Source of the DNA: UBA4644 sp964646225
Lineage (GTDB): Bacteria; Bacillota; Clostridia; Oscillospirales; Butyricicoccaceae
Assembly (NCBI GenBank): GCA_964646225.1
Contig: CAZYAD010000044.1
Location: 1-10,287 of the forward strand
Reading direction: 5' to 3'
Length of the DNA stretch: 10,287 nt
The position numbers were made by a program, and so were the translations under genes. Below the pieces are notes generated by a model. It saw only the letters and a program-made list of their open reading frames with translations. It did not search any database and was not told where the DNA came from. This document shows positions 1 through 5,658 of this stretch, piece after piece. Position 1 is the first letter of the stretch, and each line of letters starts with the position of its first letter.

Positions 1-1788
1 ACCAAGTCCTACCTGAAGAAGGGCCAGGATGTGGTGGATATGAACCACAAGGCCATCGACCTGGGCGCTACCGCCTTCAAGAAGATCGATGTTCCCGCCG
101 ACTGGGCCACCGCCGAGGATCCTGCTGATACCAAGGAGCTGTCCGGCAAGCCCGAGCTGGTGAAGATGGTCAAGGGCATTCTGAATCCCGTTGGCAAGAT
201 GGACGGCGACAGCCTGCCCGTTTCCGCCTTCGTGGATCATGTGGACGGCCAGTTCGAGCTGGGCGCTTCCGCTTATGAGAAGCGCGGCGTTGCCGTTTCC
301 GTTCCCACCTGGGACGCTGCCAAGTGCATCCAGTGCAACCAGTGCTCCTATGTCTGCCCCCATGCTACCATCCGTCCCTATGCTATGACCGAGGAAGAGG
401 TCAAGGCCGCTCCCGCCGGTCTGAAGACCGCTCCCATCAAGGCCGGAAAGGGCAAGGATGTCTACACCTTCTCCATGGCCGTGTCTCCTCTGGATTGTAT
501 GGGTTGCGGCGTCTGCGTCAGCGTCTGCCCCGTCAAGGCTCTGACCATGGTTCCTCAGGAAGGCGAAGCCGCTCAGTGTGATGTCTGGAACTATGTGGTC
601 GAGAAGGTTGCTGACAAGCCCGATATGCAGGATAACACCGTCAAGGGCAGCCAGTTCAAGCAGCCCTATCTGCAGTTCTCCGGCTCCTGCGCCGGCTGCG
701 CCGAGACCTCTTATGCCCGCCTGGTAACCCAGCTGTTCGGCGATCGGATGTACATCTCCAACGCCACCGGCTGCTCCTCCATCTGGGGCGGTCCCGCCGC
801 TACCTCTCCCTACTGCACCGATAAGCAGGGCCATGGTCCCGCCTGGTGCAACTCCCTGTTCGAGGATAACGCCGAGCACGGTCTGGGCATGGCTACCGCT
901 GTGAAGTATCGCCGCGCCAACCTGGCCAACACCGTTAAGGCTCTGATCGCCGTTGATTACTGCGACGCCGATCTGAAGGCTGCCGGCCAGGCCTGGCTGA
1001 ACACCATGGCTGACGGCGAGGCCTCCAAGGCCACTGCTGCCGCTCTGGTTGCCGAGCTGGAAGCTTCCGTTATGGAAGGCTGCACCTGCGAGGCCTGCAA
1101 GCTGGGCCGCGAGGTTCTGGAGAACAAGGACCTGCTGGTGAAGAAGAGCCAGTGGATCTTCGGCGGCGACGGCTGGGCTTACGACATCGGTTACGGCGGT
1201 CTGGACCATGTCCTGGCCTCCGGTGAGGATGTCAATGTCTTCGTCTTCGACACCGAGGTTTATTCCAACACCGGCGGTCAGGCTTCCAAGGCCTCCAACA
1301 TCGGCCAGGTCTGCCAGTTCGCCGCTTCCGGTAAGGAAATGAAGAAGAAGTCCCTGTCCGAGATCGCCATGGCTTACGGCTATGTGTATGTGGCTCAGGT
1401 CGCTATGGGTGCTAACCCCGCTCAGACCATCAAGGCCATCACCGAGGCCGAGGCTTATCCCGGTCCCTCTCTGATCATCGGCTACAGCCCCTGCGAGATG
1501 CACTCCATCAAGGGCGGTATGACCAACTGCCAGCAGGAGATGAAGAAGGCCGTCGAGTGCGGTTACTGGAACCTGTTCCGCTTCAATCCCGCTGCCGAGT
1601 CCAAGTTCACGCTGGATTCCAAGGCGCCCGCCGGCGGCTATCAGGAGTTCCTGATGAACGAGGCCCGTTACAGCCGTCTGACTCGCGAGTTCCCCGAGCG
1701 CGCCACCACTCTGTTCGCCAAGAACGAGGCTGCCGCCAAGGAGCGCTACGAGCACCTGCTGAAGCTGGTCGAGCTGCATAAGAACTGA
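1..1788 (+). CDS. nifJ: Pyruvate:ferredoxin (flavodoxin) oxidoreductase, C-terminal half (partial, 5' end outside window)
   Basis: PFOR cleaves pyruvate with CoA to acetyl-CoA and CO2 and passes electrons to ferredoxin or flavodoxin; it is a cytoplasmic core enzyme of anaerobic metabolism. The frame is open from base 1, so the gene begins upstream; about 595 of the roughly 1,170-1,190 residues usual for the family are present, and the pyruvate-binding N-terminal domains are missing. Visible are two 4Fe-4S ferredoxin motifs (CIQCNQCSYVCP from 325 and CMGCGVCVSVCP from 496), then the thiamine diphosphate domain. That domain has the proximal-cluster cysteines (CAGC near 688-699, ATGCSS near 765-780 and SPCEMH near 1488-1505) and the cofactor motifs GGDGWAYDIGYGG (from 1162) and YSNTGGQASK (near 1261-1290). 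It ends in TGA without the long C-terminal extension of the Desulfovibrio enzyme. All lysine codons are AAG, as expected for very high expression. The family call is secure. Confidence 0.97.
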   Translation, partial: TKSYLKKGQDVVDMNHKAIDLGATAFKKIDVPADWATAEDPADTKELSGKPELVKMVKGILNPVGKMDGDSLPVSAFVDHVDGQFELGASAYEKRGVAVSVPTWDAAKCIQCNQCSYVCPHATIRPYAMTEEEVKAAPAGLKTAPIKAGKGKDVYTFSMAVSPLDCMGCGVCVSVCPVKALTMVPQEGEAAQCDVWNYVVEKVADKPDMQDNTVKGSQFKQPYLQFSGSCAGCAETSYARLVTQLFGDRMYISNATGCSSIWGGPAATSPYCTDKQGHGPAWCNSLFEDNAEHGLGMATAVKYRRANLANTVKALIAVDYCDADLKAAGQAWLNTMADGEASKATAAALVAELEASVMEGCTCEACKLGREVLENKDLLVKKSQWIFGGDGWAYDIGYGGLDHVLASGEDVNVFVFDTEVYSNTGGQASKASNIGQVCQFAASGKEMKKKSLSEIAMAYGYVYVAQVAMGANPAQTIKAITEAEAYPGPSLIIGYSPCEMHSIKGGMTNCQQEMKKAVECGYWNLFRFNPAAESKFTLDSKAPAGGYQEFLMNEARYSRLTREFPERATTLFAKNEAAAKERYEHLLKLVELHKN

Positions 1789-1820
1789 TCAGGCGTCTCT
1801 TCCCCGTTTTTAACTGCAAC

Positions 1821-1844
1821 GCCCCCGGCCGCAAGGCCGGGGGC
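1821..1844 (+). terminator. GC-rich hairpin downstream of nifJ
   Basis: A perfect 10-bp stem, GCCCCCGGCC (1821-1830) paired with GGCCGGGGGC (1835-1844), is closed by a GCAA (GNRA-type) loop. It lies 33 bases after the nifJ stop. No good T-run follows on either strand, so alone it is not a canonical intrinsic terminator. It may protect the 3' end of the abundant nifJ mRNA or act together with the hairpin at 1869-1900. The structure is read directly; the role is inferred. Confidence 0.6.
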
Positions 1845-1868
1845 TGTAAAATGCAATATCGTGTTTTG

Positions 1869-1900
1869 AAAAACGGCATGGCTTCGGTCATGCCGTTTTT
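1869..1900. terminator. Bidirectional intrinsic terminator between nifJ and lysC
   Basis: AAAAACGGCATG (1869-1880) pairs perfectly with CATGCCGTTTTT (1889-1900). The stem extends by a G-T and a C-G pair to a TTCG tetraloop (1883-1886), giving a very stable cUUCGg hairpin. The A-run on the left and T-run on the right give a U-tract whichever strand is transcribed. It sits between the 3' ends of two convergent genes and ends 6 bases before the lysC stop codon. This is a textbook shared terminator. Confidence 0.88.
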
Positions 1901-1906
1901 CTGTGT

Positions 1907-3127
1907 TCAAAGCGTCGCTTTGTTGTTGCTTGTACCTTCACCGAAAAAAGACTCATGCAGCAGTCGCACCGCCTGACGGGCCTGCTCCTGCCGGACGATC
2001 ACCGAGGCCCGCAGCGCCCCGGTGGTGATGTATTGCGGCCCGATGCCGCCCCCTTCCAGCGCCCGCAGCATTTTGGCGGCCACAGCGCAGCCGCTCATAC
2101 TGCCGATCACCGATACCTTGGCCAGCTCGGTCTGAACAAGCAGGCCGGAAAAGCCCAGCGCTTGCTGATGCTCCCGCAGCAGCGCCGCCGTGCGGTCGCC
2201 ATCCGCACCGCTGACGGAAAAGCCCACTCTCCCCTTTTCTCCGCCGGCAGAACGGATGATCACATCGACGGAAACACCGCTTTTATCCAGCAATTCGAAC
2301 AGGCGGCAGGTTTCATTGCCGCTGCCGATGCCAAAGACGGTCAGCATGGTGATGGGCTCATCACAGGTGATCCCCCGCACGGCGGGCTCCTCCTGCTCGG
2401 CAGGACACAGCGCCGTGCCGGCGTCCTCCGGTGCAAAGGTGGAGCGCACCTCCACCCGTACCCGCTTCTCTCGCGCCAGTTCCACTGCCCGGCTGTGGAG
2501 CACCCGTGCGCCCAGATGGGCCATGGCAAGCATCTCGTCGTAGGAGATCTCCCGGTAAACCTGTGCCTGCTCCACCACCCGTGGGTCGGCGGAGCATACG
2601 CCGCGTACATCTGTATAGATGCGGCATACATCCGCCCCCAGGGCGTCCGCCAGCGCCACGGCGGTGGTGTCTGAGCCGCCACGACCAATGGTGGTGATCT
2701 CCGCTCCCGCAGTGACCCCCTGAAACCCAGCTACCACGGCCACCCTGCCCTCCTCCAACGCCTGAAGCACCCGCTGGGGCTCCACGGAGAGGATCGGTGC
2801 ACGACCATGGCTGTCGCCGGTCAGGATCCCCGCCTGCCAGCCGCAAAAGGACATGGCCGGACAGTCTATCGCCTCCAGCCGGATGGCAAGCAGCGCCATA
2901 GACAGCTGCTCACCGCAGGCCAGAAGCATATCCATTTCCCGCGGGGCCGGACGGGGCGAAAGCTCCTGTGCCTGCAAAAGGAGCCGGTCGGTGGTGTCTC
3001 CCTGAGCGGAAACCACGACCGCTACCTGATCTCCCTGCCGCCGCTGATCGGCCACCAGCCGGGCCGCACGGCGGATATGTTCGGCGGTAGCCAGAGATGA
3101 GCCGCCGAATTTCATCACGATGCGCAT
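1907..3127 (-). CDS. lysC: Aspartate kinase (aspartokinase), monofunctional
   Basis: Phosphorylates aspartate with ATP to give 4-phosphoaspartate, the first step toward lysine/diaminopimelate, threonine, methionine and isoleucine. The kinase domain shows the N-terminal KFGGSS (residues 6-11), CGEQLS (71-76), GRGGSDTTA (148-156) and YTDVRGVCSADPR (171-183). About 140 residues follow, corresponding to the paired ACT regulatory domains (roughly 260-320 and 335-400). No homoserine dehydrogenase domain is attached; 406 residues is normal for LysC. The ATG at 3127 is chosen because AGGAGG (3135-3140) lies 7 bases before it; the in-frame ATG at 3133 (408 residues) directly abuts the Shine-Dalgarno. 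The regulatory part departs from familiar LysC: the usual TSEI-type motif of the last ACT domain reads ITTGALRAS. No lysine riboswitch or T-box is recognisable in the short leader. It converges with nifJ and diverges from the ytvI-like gene. Confidence 0.94.
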   Translation of the reverse strand: MRIVMKFGGSSLATAEHIRRAARLVADQRRQGDQVAVVVSAQGDTTDRLLLQAQELSPRPAPREMDMLLACGEQLSMALLAIRLEAIDCPAMSFCGWQAGILTGDSHGRAPILSVEPQRVLQALEEGRVAVVAGFQGVTAGAEITTIGRGGSDTTAVALADALGADVCRIYTDVRGVCSADPRVVEQAQVYREISYDEMLAMAHLGARVLHSRAVELAREKRVRVEVRSTFAPEDAGTALCPAEQEEPAVRGITCDEPITMLTVFGIGSGNETCRLFELLDKSGVSVDVIIRSAGGEKGRVGFSVSGADGDRTAALLREHQQALGFSGLLVQTELAKVSVIGSMSGCAVAAKMLRALEGGGIGPQYITTGALRASVIVRQEQARQAVRLLHESFFGEGTSNNKATL

Positions 3128-3133
3128 AAGCAT

Positions 3134-3140
3134 TCCTCCT
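3134..3140 (-). promoter_or_regulatory. Ribosome binding site of lysC
   Basis: On the minus strand this reads AGGAGGA. It touches the ATG at 3133 but is 7 bases (counted from AGGAGG) from the ATG at 3127, so it supports the downstream start (protein beginning MRIVMKFGG). Confidence 0.8.
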
Positions 3141-3238
3141 GTTCTCCATGCTCCAGTTTATGAAGCAGCCGGGAGGGCTGTGTCTGCCGGTATGTTCCGC
3201 AGACGGCGGGGCATACTGTAAAAAAGTCTTGTGACACC

Positions 3239-3245
3239 GGGGAGG
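3239..3245 (+). promoter_or_regulatory. Ribosome binding site selecting a TTG start
   Basis: GGGGAGG is placed 8 bases before TTG at 3254. The in-frame GTG at 3245 overlaps the Shine-Dalgarno itself and is therefore an unlikely start. This decides the N-terminus of the ytvI-like gene as MLQKPPFREAF. Confidence 0.7.
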
Positions 3246-3253
3246 TGGCCGAT

Positions 3254-3589
3254 TTGCTGCAAAAACCGCCTTTTCGGGAGGCATTTGTCCGGCTGAGTCT
3301 TTTGCTGCTGGCAGGCTGGTGCTTTTTCAAATGGCTGCTGCGGCCGCTTTGGCCGCTGCTGGCAGCCTTTATTCTGGCCTGTCTGCTGGAACGGCCGACA
3401 CGATGGCTTCGCCGCAGGACGGGCTTGCCCCTGGGACTTTGTGCCCTGCTGTCGCTGCTGGCGCTTGTGGTACTGCTGATCGGCGGAGGGTGGGCGCTGT
3501 GCCGTCTGCTGACGCCCGGATTTCGCAGCCTCGCGGCCATTTTGCCCCAAATAATAGAAAATGTACTGCAAAGCTTTCAGGCTTTATAG
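3254..3589 (+). CDS. N-terminal fragment of the AI-2E family membrane protein, up to the TAG
   Basis: If the TAG at 3587-3589 is obeyed, translation yields 111 residues: a basic N-terminus, a membrane hairpin (residues 14-45), an arginine-rich cytoplasmic stretch (about 47-56) and a third membrane helix (58-86) with a short tail. This matches the first three helices of the family but lacks the conserved C-terminal pore region. A product of this size is unlikely to work as a transporter. The good ribosome binding site means it may still be made. It is listed separately because automatic annotation may call it as its own gene (from 3245 or 3254). Confidence 0.45.
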   Translation: MLQKPPFREAFVRLSLLLLAGWCFFKWLLRPLWPLLAAFILACLLERPTRWLRRRTGLPLGLCALLSLLALVVLLIGGGWALCRLLTPGFRSLAAILPQIIENVLQSFQAL

Positions 3590-3612
3590 TACAATATTTT
3601 TCATGATAAAAT
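3583..3612 (+). promoter_or_regulatory. Candidate internal promoter (extended -10) upstream of exoA-gtrA
   Basis: In the AT-rich patch, TGATAAAAT (3604-3612) is an extended -10 element: TG, one base, then TAAAAT, 5 of 6 to consensus. TTTATA (3583-3588; 4 of 6 to TTGACA) lies 18 bases upstream as a possible -35. It overlaps the TAG that breaks the reading frame. Transcription would begin near 3619, still inside the membrane protein gene, and would cover its C-terminal part, exoA and gtrA. This is pattern matching only, and AT-rich patches give false hits. Confidence 0.3.
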
Positions 3613-3649
3613 CATTATTCGTCTTTCGGAAAGCCCGGCAATTTCCGCT

Positions 3650-4276
3650 TTGGAGCCGGGACAACTGCTCACCTCACTTGGCTGGGCGGCCTCCTCCCTG
3701 CCGGATGCTCTGCTGACAGCGATTTTTATCCCTACGGCGGCTGTACTGTTGACCGGCCGCATCAAGCGAATGCTGGCCCGGCTGCAGCGGCAGTTCCCGT
3801 CCCCCATGTGGAGGGAGTCCCGGCGATGGCTCCGCTTTCTGCGTACCGCACTGCTGGGCTGGCTGCGGGCACAGGTGCTGCTGACAGCGGCGGTTTTTTC
3901 CCTTTTGCTGGCCGGATTTCTGCTGTTGCGTGTGGAACATGCCCTTCTGTGGGCGGCGCTTATTGCCTTAGCCGATGCCCTTCCTCTGCTGGGCGCGGGG
4001 CTGTTTCTCATCCCCTGGGGGCTGGCGGCTCTGGCTCTGGGCGACAGTTTGCGTGGCGTGGGGCTGCCGGTGCTGTTTCTGGTGCTCTGTGCGCTCCGCA
4101 GCGGGCTGGAACCCCGACTGGTGGGACGGCAGCTGGGGCTTTCTCCTCTGCTTTCTCTGACGGCCTTTTACCTCGGTTGGCGCTTCGCCGGAGTCTGGGG
4201 GATGCTGCTGGGGCCGCCGATCGCATTGGTACTTGTCAAATCGCGGGAATGGGGGTATAGTAAAGAGCGGAGGTGA
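3650..4276 (+). CDS. C-terminal fragment of the AI-2E family membrane protein
   Basis: This is the part after the TAG, open from 3590 but with its first plausible start codon (TTG) only at 3650; no Shine-Dalgarno is visible before it. The 208 residues hold about five hydrophobic segments, a cytoplasmic basic helix (RIKRMLARLQRQF) and the family-conserved EPRLVGRQLG region. It carries most of the recognisable family signature, so automatic annotation may call it an 'AI-2E family transporter'. Without the first three helices, and lacking its own initiation signal, it is best read as the rest of the disrupted gene at 3254-4276 rather than as an independent gene. Confidence 0.45.
   Translation: MEPGQLLTSLGWAASSLPDALLTAIFIPTAAVLLTGRIKRMLARLQRQFPSPMWRESRRWLRFLRTALLGWLRAQVLLTAAVFSLLLAGFLLLRVEHALLWAALIALADALPLLGAGLFLIPWGLAALALGDSLRGVGLPVLFLVLCALRSGLEPRLVGRQLGLSPLLSLTAFYLGWRFAGVWGMLLGPPIALVLVKSREWGYSKERR
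4269..4276 (+). promoter_or_regulatory. Ribosome binding site of exoA containing the upstream stop codon
   Basis: GGAGGTGA includes the TGA stop (4274-4276) of the ytvI-like frame, and GGAGG is 7 bases from the exoA ATG at 4281. A ribosome ending the upstream frame is therefore placed on the exoA initiation site, the usual arrangement for translational coupling. Confidence 0.8.
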
Positions 4277-4280
4277 CCCC

Positions 4281-5039
4281 ATGATGCGATTGATTTCCTG
4301 GAATGTCAATGGCCTGCGGGCCTGTGTGGGCAAGGGCTTTCTGGAGTTTTTCCGCCAGATCGACGCCGATGCCTTTTGTGTGCAGGAGACGAAAATGCAG
4401 CCCCACCAGCTTACGCTGGAGCTGGAGGGCTATATGCAATATTGGAACAGCGCCGAGAAAAAGGGCTATTCCGGAACGGCAATTTTTGCCAAAGAGGCGC
4501 CGCTGACCGTGACCTATGGTCTGGGTCTGCCGGAGCACGACAACGAGGGCCGGGTGATTACCTGCGAATATCCGGCCTTTTACCTGGTGACGGTCTATAC
4601 CCCCAACTCCCAGAACGAGCTGGCGCGGCTGGGCTACCGTATGGAATGGGAGGACGCCTTCAGGGCTTATCTGCTGGCCCTGGACGCCAAAAAGCCGGTG
4701 GTGGTATGCGGCGACCTGAATGTGGCCCATCAGGAGATCGACCTGAAAAACCCCGGCCCCAACCGGGGCAGCGCCGGCTTTACCGACGAGGAGCGGGAAA
4801 AGCTCACCCTGCTGCTGGACAGCGGCTTCACCGATACCTTCCGTCATTTGCATCCCGATATGATCGGTGCCTACAGCTGGTGGAGCTACCGTTTCCGCGC
4901 ACGGCAGAACAACGCCGGATGGCGCATCGACTACTTTCTGGTGTCTGACCGGCTTCGGGAGCGCATCGTCACAGCCTCCATTCTGCCGGAGGTGATGGGT
5001 TCAGACCACTGCCCGGTGATGCTGGAACTGGCGCTGTAA
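4281..5039 (+). CDS. exoA: Exodeoxyribonuclease III / class II AP endonuclease
   Basis: Mg-dependent enzyme that nicks DNA 5' of abasic sites and removes 3' blocking groups in base excision repair; also a 3'-5' exonuclease. The 252 residues match Bacillus ExoA length and show all catalytic motifs of the exonuclease/endonuclease/phosphatase fold. These are WNVNG (residues 7-11), QETK with the metal-binding Glu36, YTPNS with Tyr106, GDLN with Asp145 and Asn147, the substrate loop WSYRFRARQNNAGWRID with Asp217, and SDHCP with Asp242-His243. The ATG at 4281 is chosen for its GGAGGTGA site; the frame stays open upstream to 4233, but that part overlaps the previous gene and has no ribosome binding site. 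It follows the broken membrane gene by 4 bases and precedes the GtrA gene by 40. It looks intact. Confidence 0.96.
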   Translation: MMRLISWNVNGLRACVGKGFLEFFRQIDADAFCVQETKMQPHQLTLELEGYMQYWNSAEKKGYSGTAIFAKEAPLTVTYGLGLPEHDNEGRVITCEYPAFYLVTVYTPNSQNELARLGYRMEWEDAFRAYLLALDAKKPVVVCGDLNVAHQEIDLKNPGPNRGSAGFTDEEREKLTLLLDSGFTDTFRHLHPDMIGAYSWWSYRFRARQNNAGWRIDYFLVSDRLRERIVTASILPEVMGSDHCPVMLELAL

Positions 5040-5079
5040 AGGCAACCACCATGACCCACATTGCTTTTCGGAGGTTCTT

Positions 5080-5490
5080 ATGAAAAACAAGACCGAACTG
5101 CTTCGCACAGCAAAATTTCTGCTGTTTTCCGTCAGCGCCGGCCTGATTCAGGTCGCCGTATTCACCATCATGGAGGAAGCGCTGCACATCACCCATTGGC
5201 TGTCGTATCTGGCGGCGCTGCTGGCTTCCGTCCTGTGGAATTTCACCCTCAACCGCAGGTTCACCTTCCATTCCGCCGGAAATGTCCCGGTGGCGATGGC
5301 CAAGGTCGCACTGTTTTATCTGGTCTTCACCCCGGTGTCTACCTGGTGGACGGCCGTCCTGACGGGAGATCGTTTTGGCTGGAACGAATATGTGGTGCTG
5401 TTGCTGACCATGGCGACCAATTTTGTGACAGAGTATCTGTACGACCGCTTTGTGGTCTTCCGTGACAGCATCGACACCCTCCGGAAATAA
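5080..5490 (+). CDS. GtrA family membrane protein
   Basis: A 136-residue protein with four likely membrane helices (about 11-31, 38-55, 70-95 and 103-120). It carries the GtrA family signature WNFTLNRRFTF (53-63), with a related motif at the C-terminus (NFVTEYLYDRFVVF, 114-127). GtrA-family proteins are small inner-membrane proteins proposed to move lipid-linked sugars such as undecaprenyl-phosphate glucose across the membrane for wall or surface glycan modification. They usually sit beside a family-2 glycosyltransferase, but none is in this window, so the substrate is unknown. The ATG at 5080 follows GGAGG (5070-5074) by 5 bases. It is the last gene of the + strand group, 40 bases after exoA, and probably co-transcribed with it. 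Confidence 0.88.
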   Translation: MKNKTELLRTAKFLLFSVSAGLIQVAVFTIMEEALHITHWLSYLAALLASVLWNFTLNRRFTFHSAGNVPVAMAKVALFYLVFTPVSTWWTAVLTGDRFGWNEYVVLLLTMATNFVTEYLYDRFVVFRDSIDTLRK

Positions 5491-5541
5491 CGCTTCGCTG
5501 CAAAAGCGGGCATAGGCTACATGGAATTTACCGATTTTCGT

Positions 5542-5594
5542 AAAGCACCGGGTACCTGTTTTGACGCAAACGCAGCAAAACGGGTGCCCGCTTT
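5542..5594 (+). terminator. Long imperfect hairpin downstream of gtrA
   Basis: GGGTACCTGTTTTG (5550-5563) pairs with CAAAACGGGTGCCC (5576-5589) over 14 bp, two of them G-T pairs, around a 12-base loop. After a 3-base bulge (5547-5549) the stem continues AAAGC (5542-5546) with GCTTT (5590-5594). A T-run (5608-5612) follows 13 bases later, farther than in a canonical intrinsic terminator. It is the best candidate for ending the exoA-gtrA transcript; function is inferred from position. Confidence 0.45.
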
Positions 5595-5620
5595 CACTTT
5601 GCAAGCCTTTTTCTAATCTA

Positions 5621-5658
5621 AACAGGCGACATCCAACCAAAGCTGAATGTCGCCTGTT
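5621..5658. terminator. Perfect 12-bp inverted repeat between gtrA and uvrA
   Basis: AACAGGCGACAT (5621-5632) and ATGTCGCCTGTT (5647-5658) are exact reverse complements separated by 14 bases. The repeat lies between the ends of convergent genes and could stop transcription from both sides. Neither side has an adjacent T-run (the nearest on + is at 5670-5674), so factor-dependent termination, mRNA 3'-end protection or a protein-binding palindrome are alternatives. Confidence 0.5.

Larger units (their letters stand above)
3128..3253. other. Divergent intergenic region between lysC and ytvI-like gene
   Basis: This gap carries the start regions of two genes leaving in opposite directions, so promoters for both are expected here or just inside the genes. 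I could not find a convincing -35/-10 pair on either strand. Two small inverted repeats are visible: CAGCC/GGCTG (3166-3170 and 3176-3180) and GTCTGC/GCAGAC (3182-3187 and 3199-3204). Either could be a leader hairpin of lysC or a regulator site. The space is too short for a full lysine riboswitch or T-box leader. Confidence 0.5.
3254..4276 (+). pseudogene. ytvI: AI-2E family (YtvI/PerM-like) membrane protein gene interrupted by an in-frame TAG
   Basis: Read through, this is one frame of 340 codons with a TAG at codon 112 (3587-3589) and a TGA at 4274-4276. The size and layout fit the AI-2E/UPF0118 family, whose sporulation branch YtvI is about 350-370 residues. Hydrophobic segments lie at codons about 14-45 (one hairpin), 58-86, 147-167, 199-225, 228-262, 268-282 and 296-328. 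The C-terminal stretch EPRLVGRQLG (286-295), followed by a glycine-rich membrane hairpin, is the most family-like part. The stop falls in the loop between the third segment and the rest. Since both halves share a frame and no length is missing, one base substitution (for example TGG to TAG) explains the break; read-through is the alternative. The start is TTG with a strong ribosome binding site. exoA follows after 4 bases. The symbol is tentative. Confidence 0.72.

Noticed and set aside
1955..2674. 239-codon open frame on the + strand opposite lysC
   Set aside because: Lies wholly inside lysC with a low-complexity, His/Gly-rich translation. lysC on the minus strand has all kinase motifs, so this is a shadow.
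3128..3253. Lysine riboswitch or T-box leader for lysC
   Set aside because: The space is only about 126 bases and shared with a divergent gene; no T-box core sequence or lysine-aptamer layout could be recognised.
5061..5465. 134-codon frame overlapping gtrA in another phase
   Set aside because: The gtrA frame has the family motif and four membrane helices with a proper ribosome binding site; the other frame has neither.
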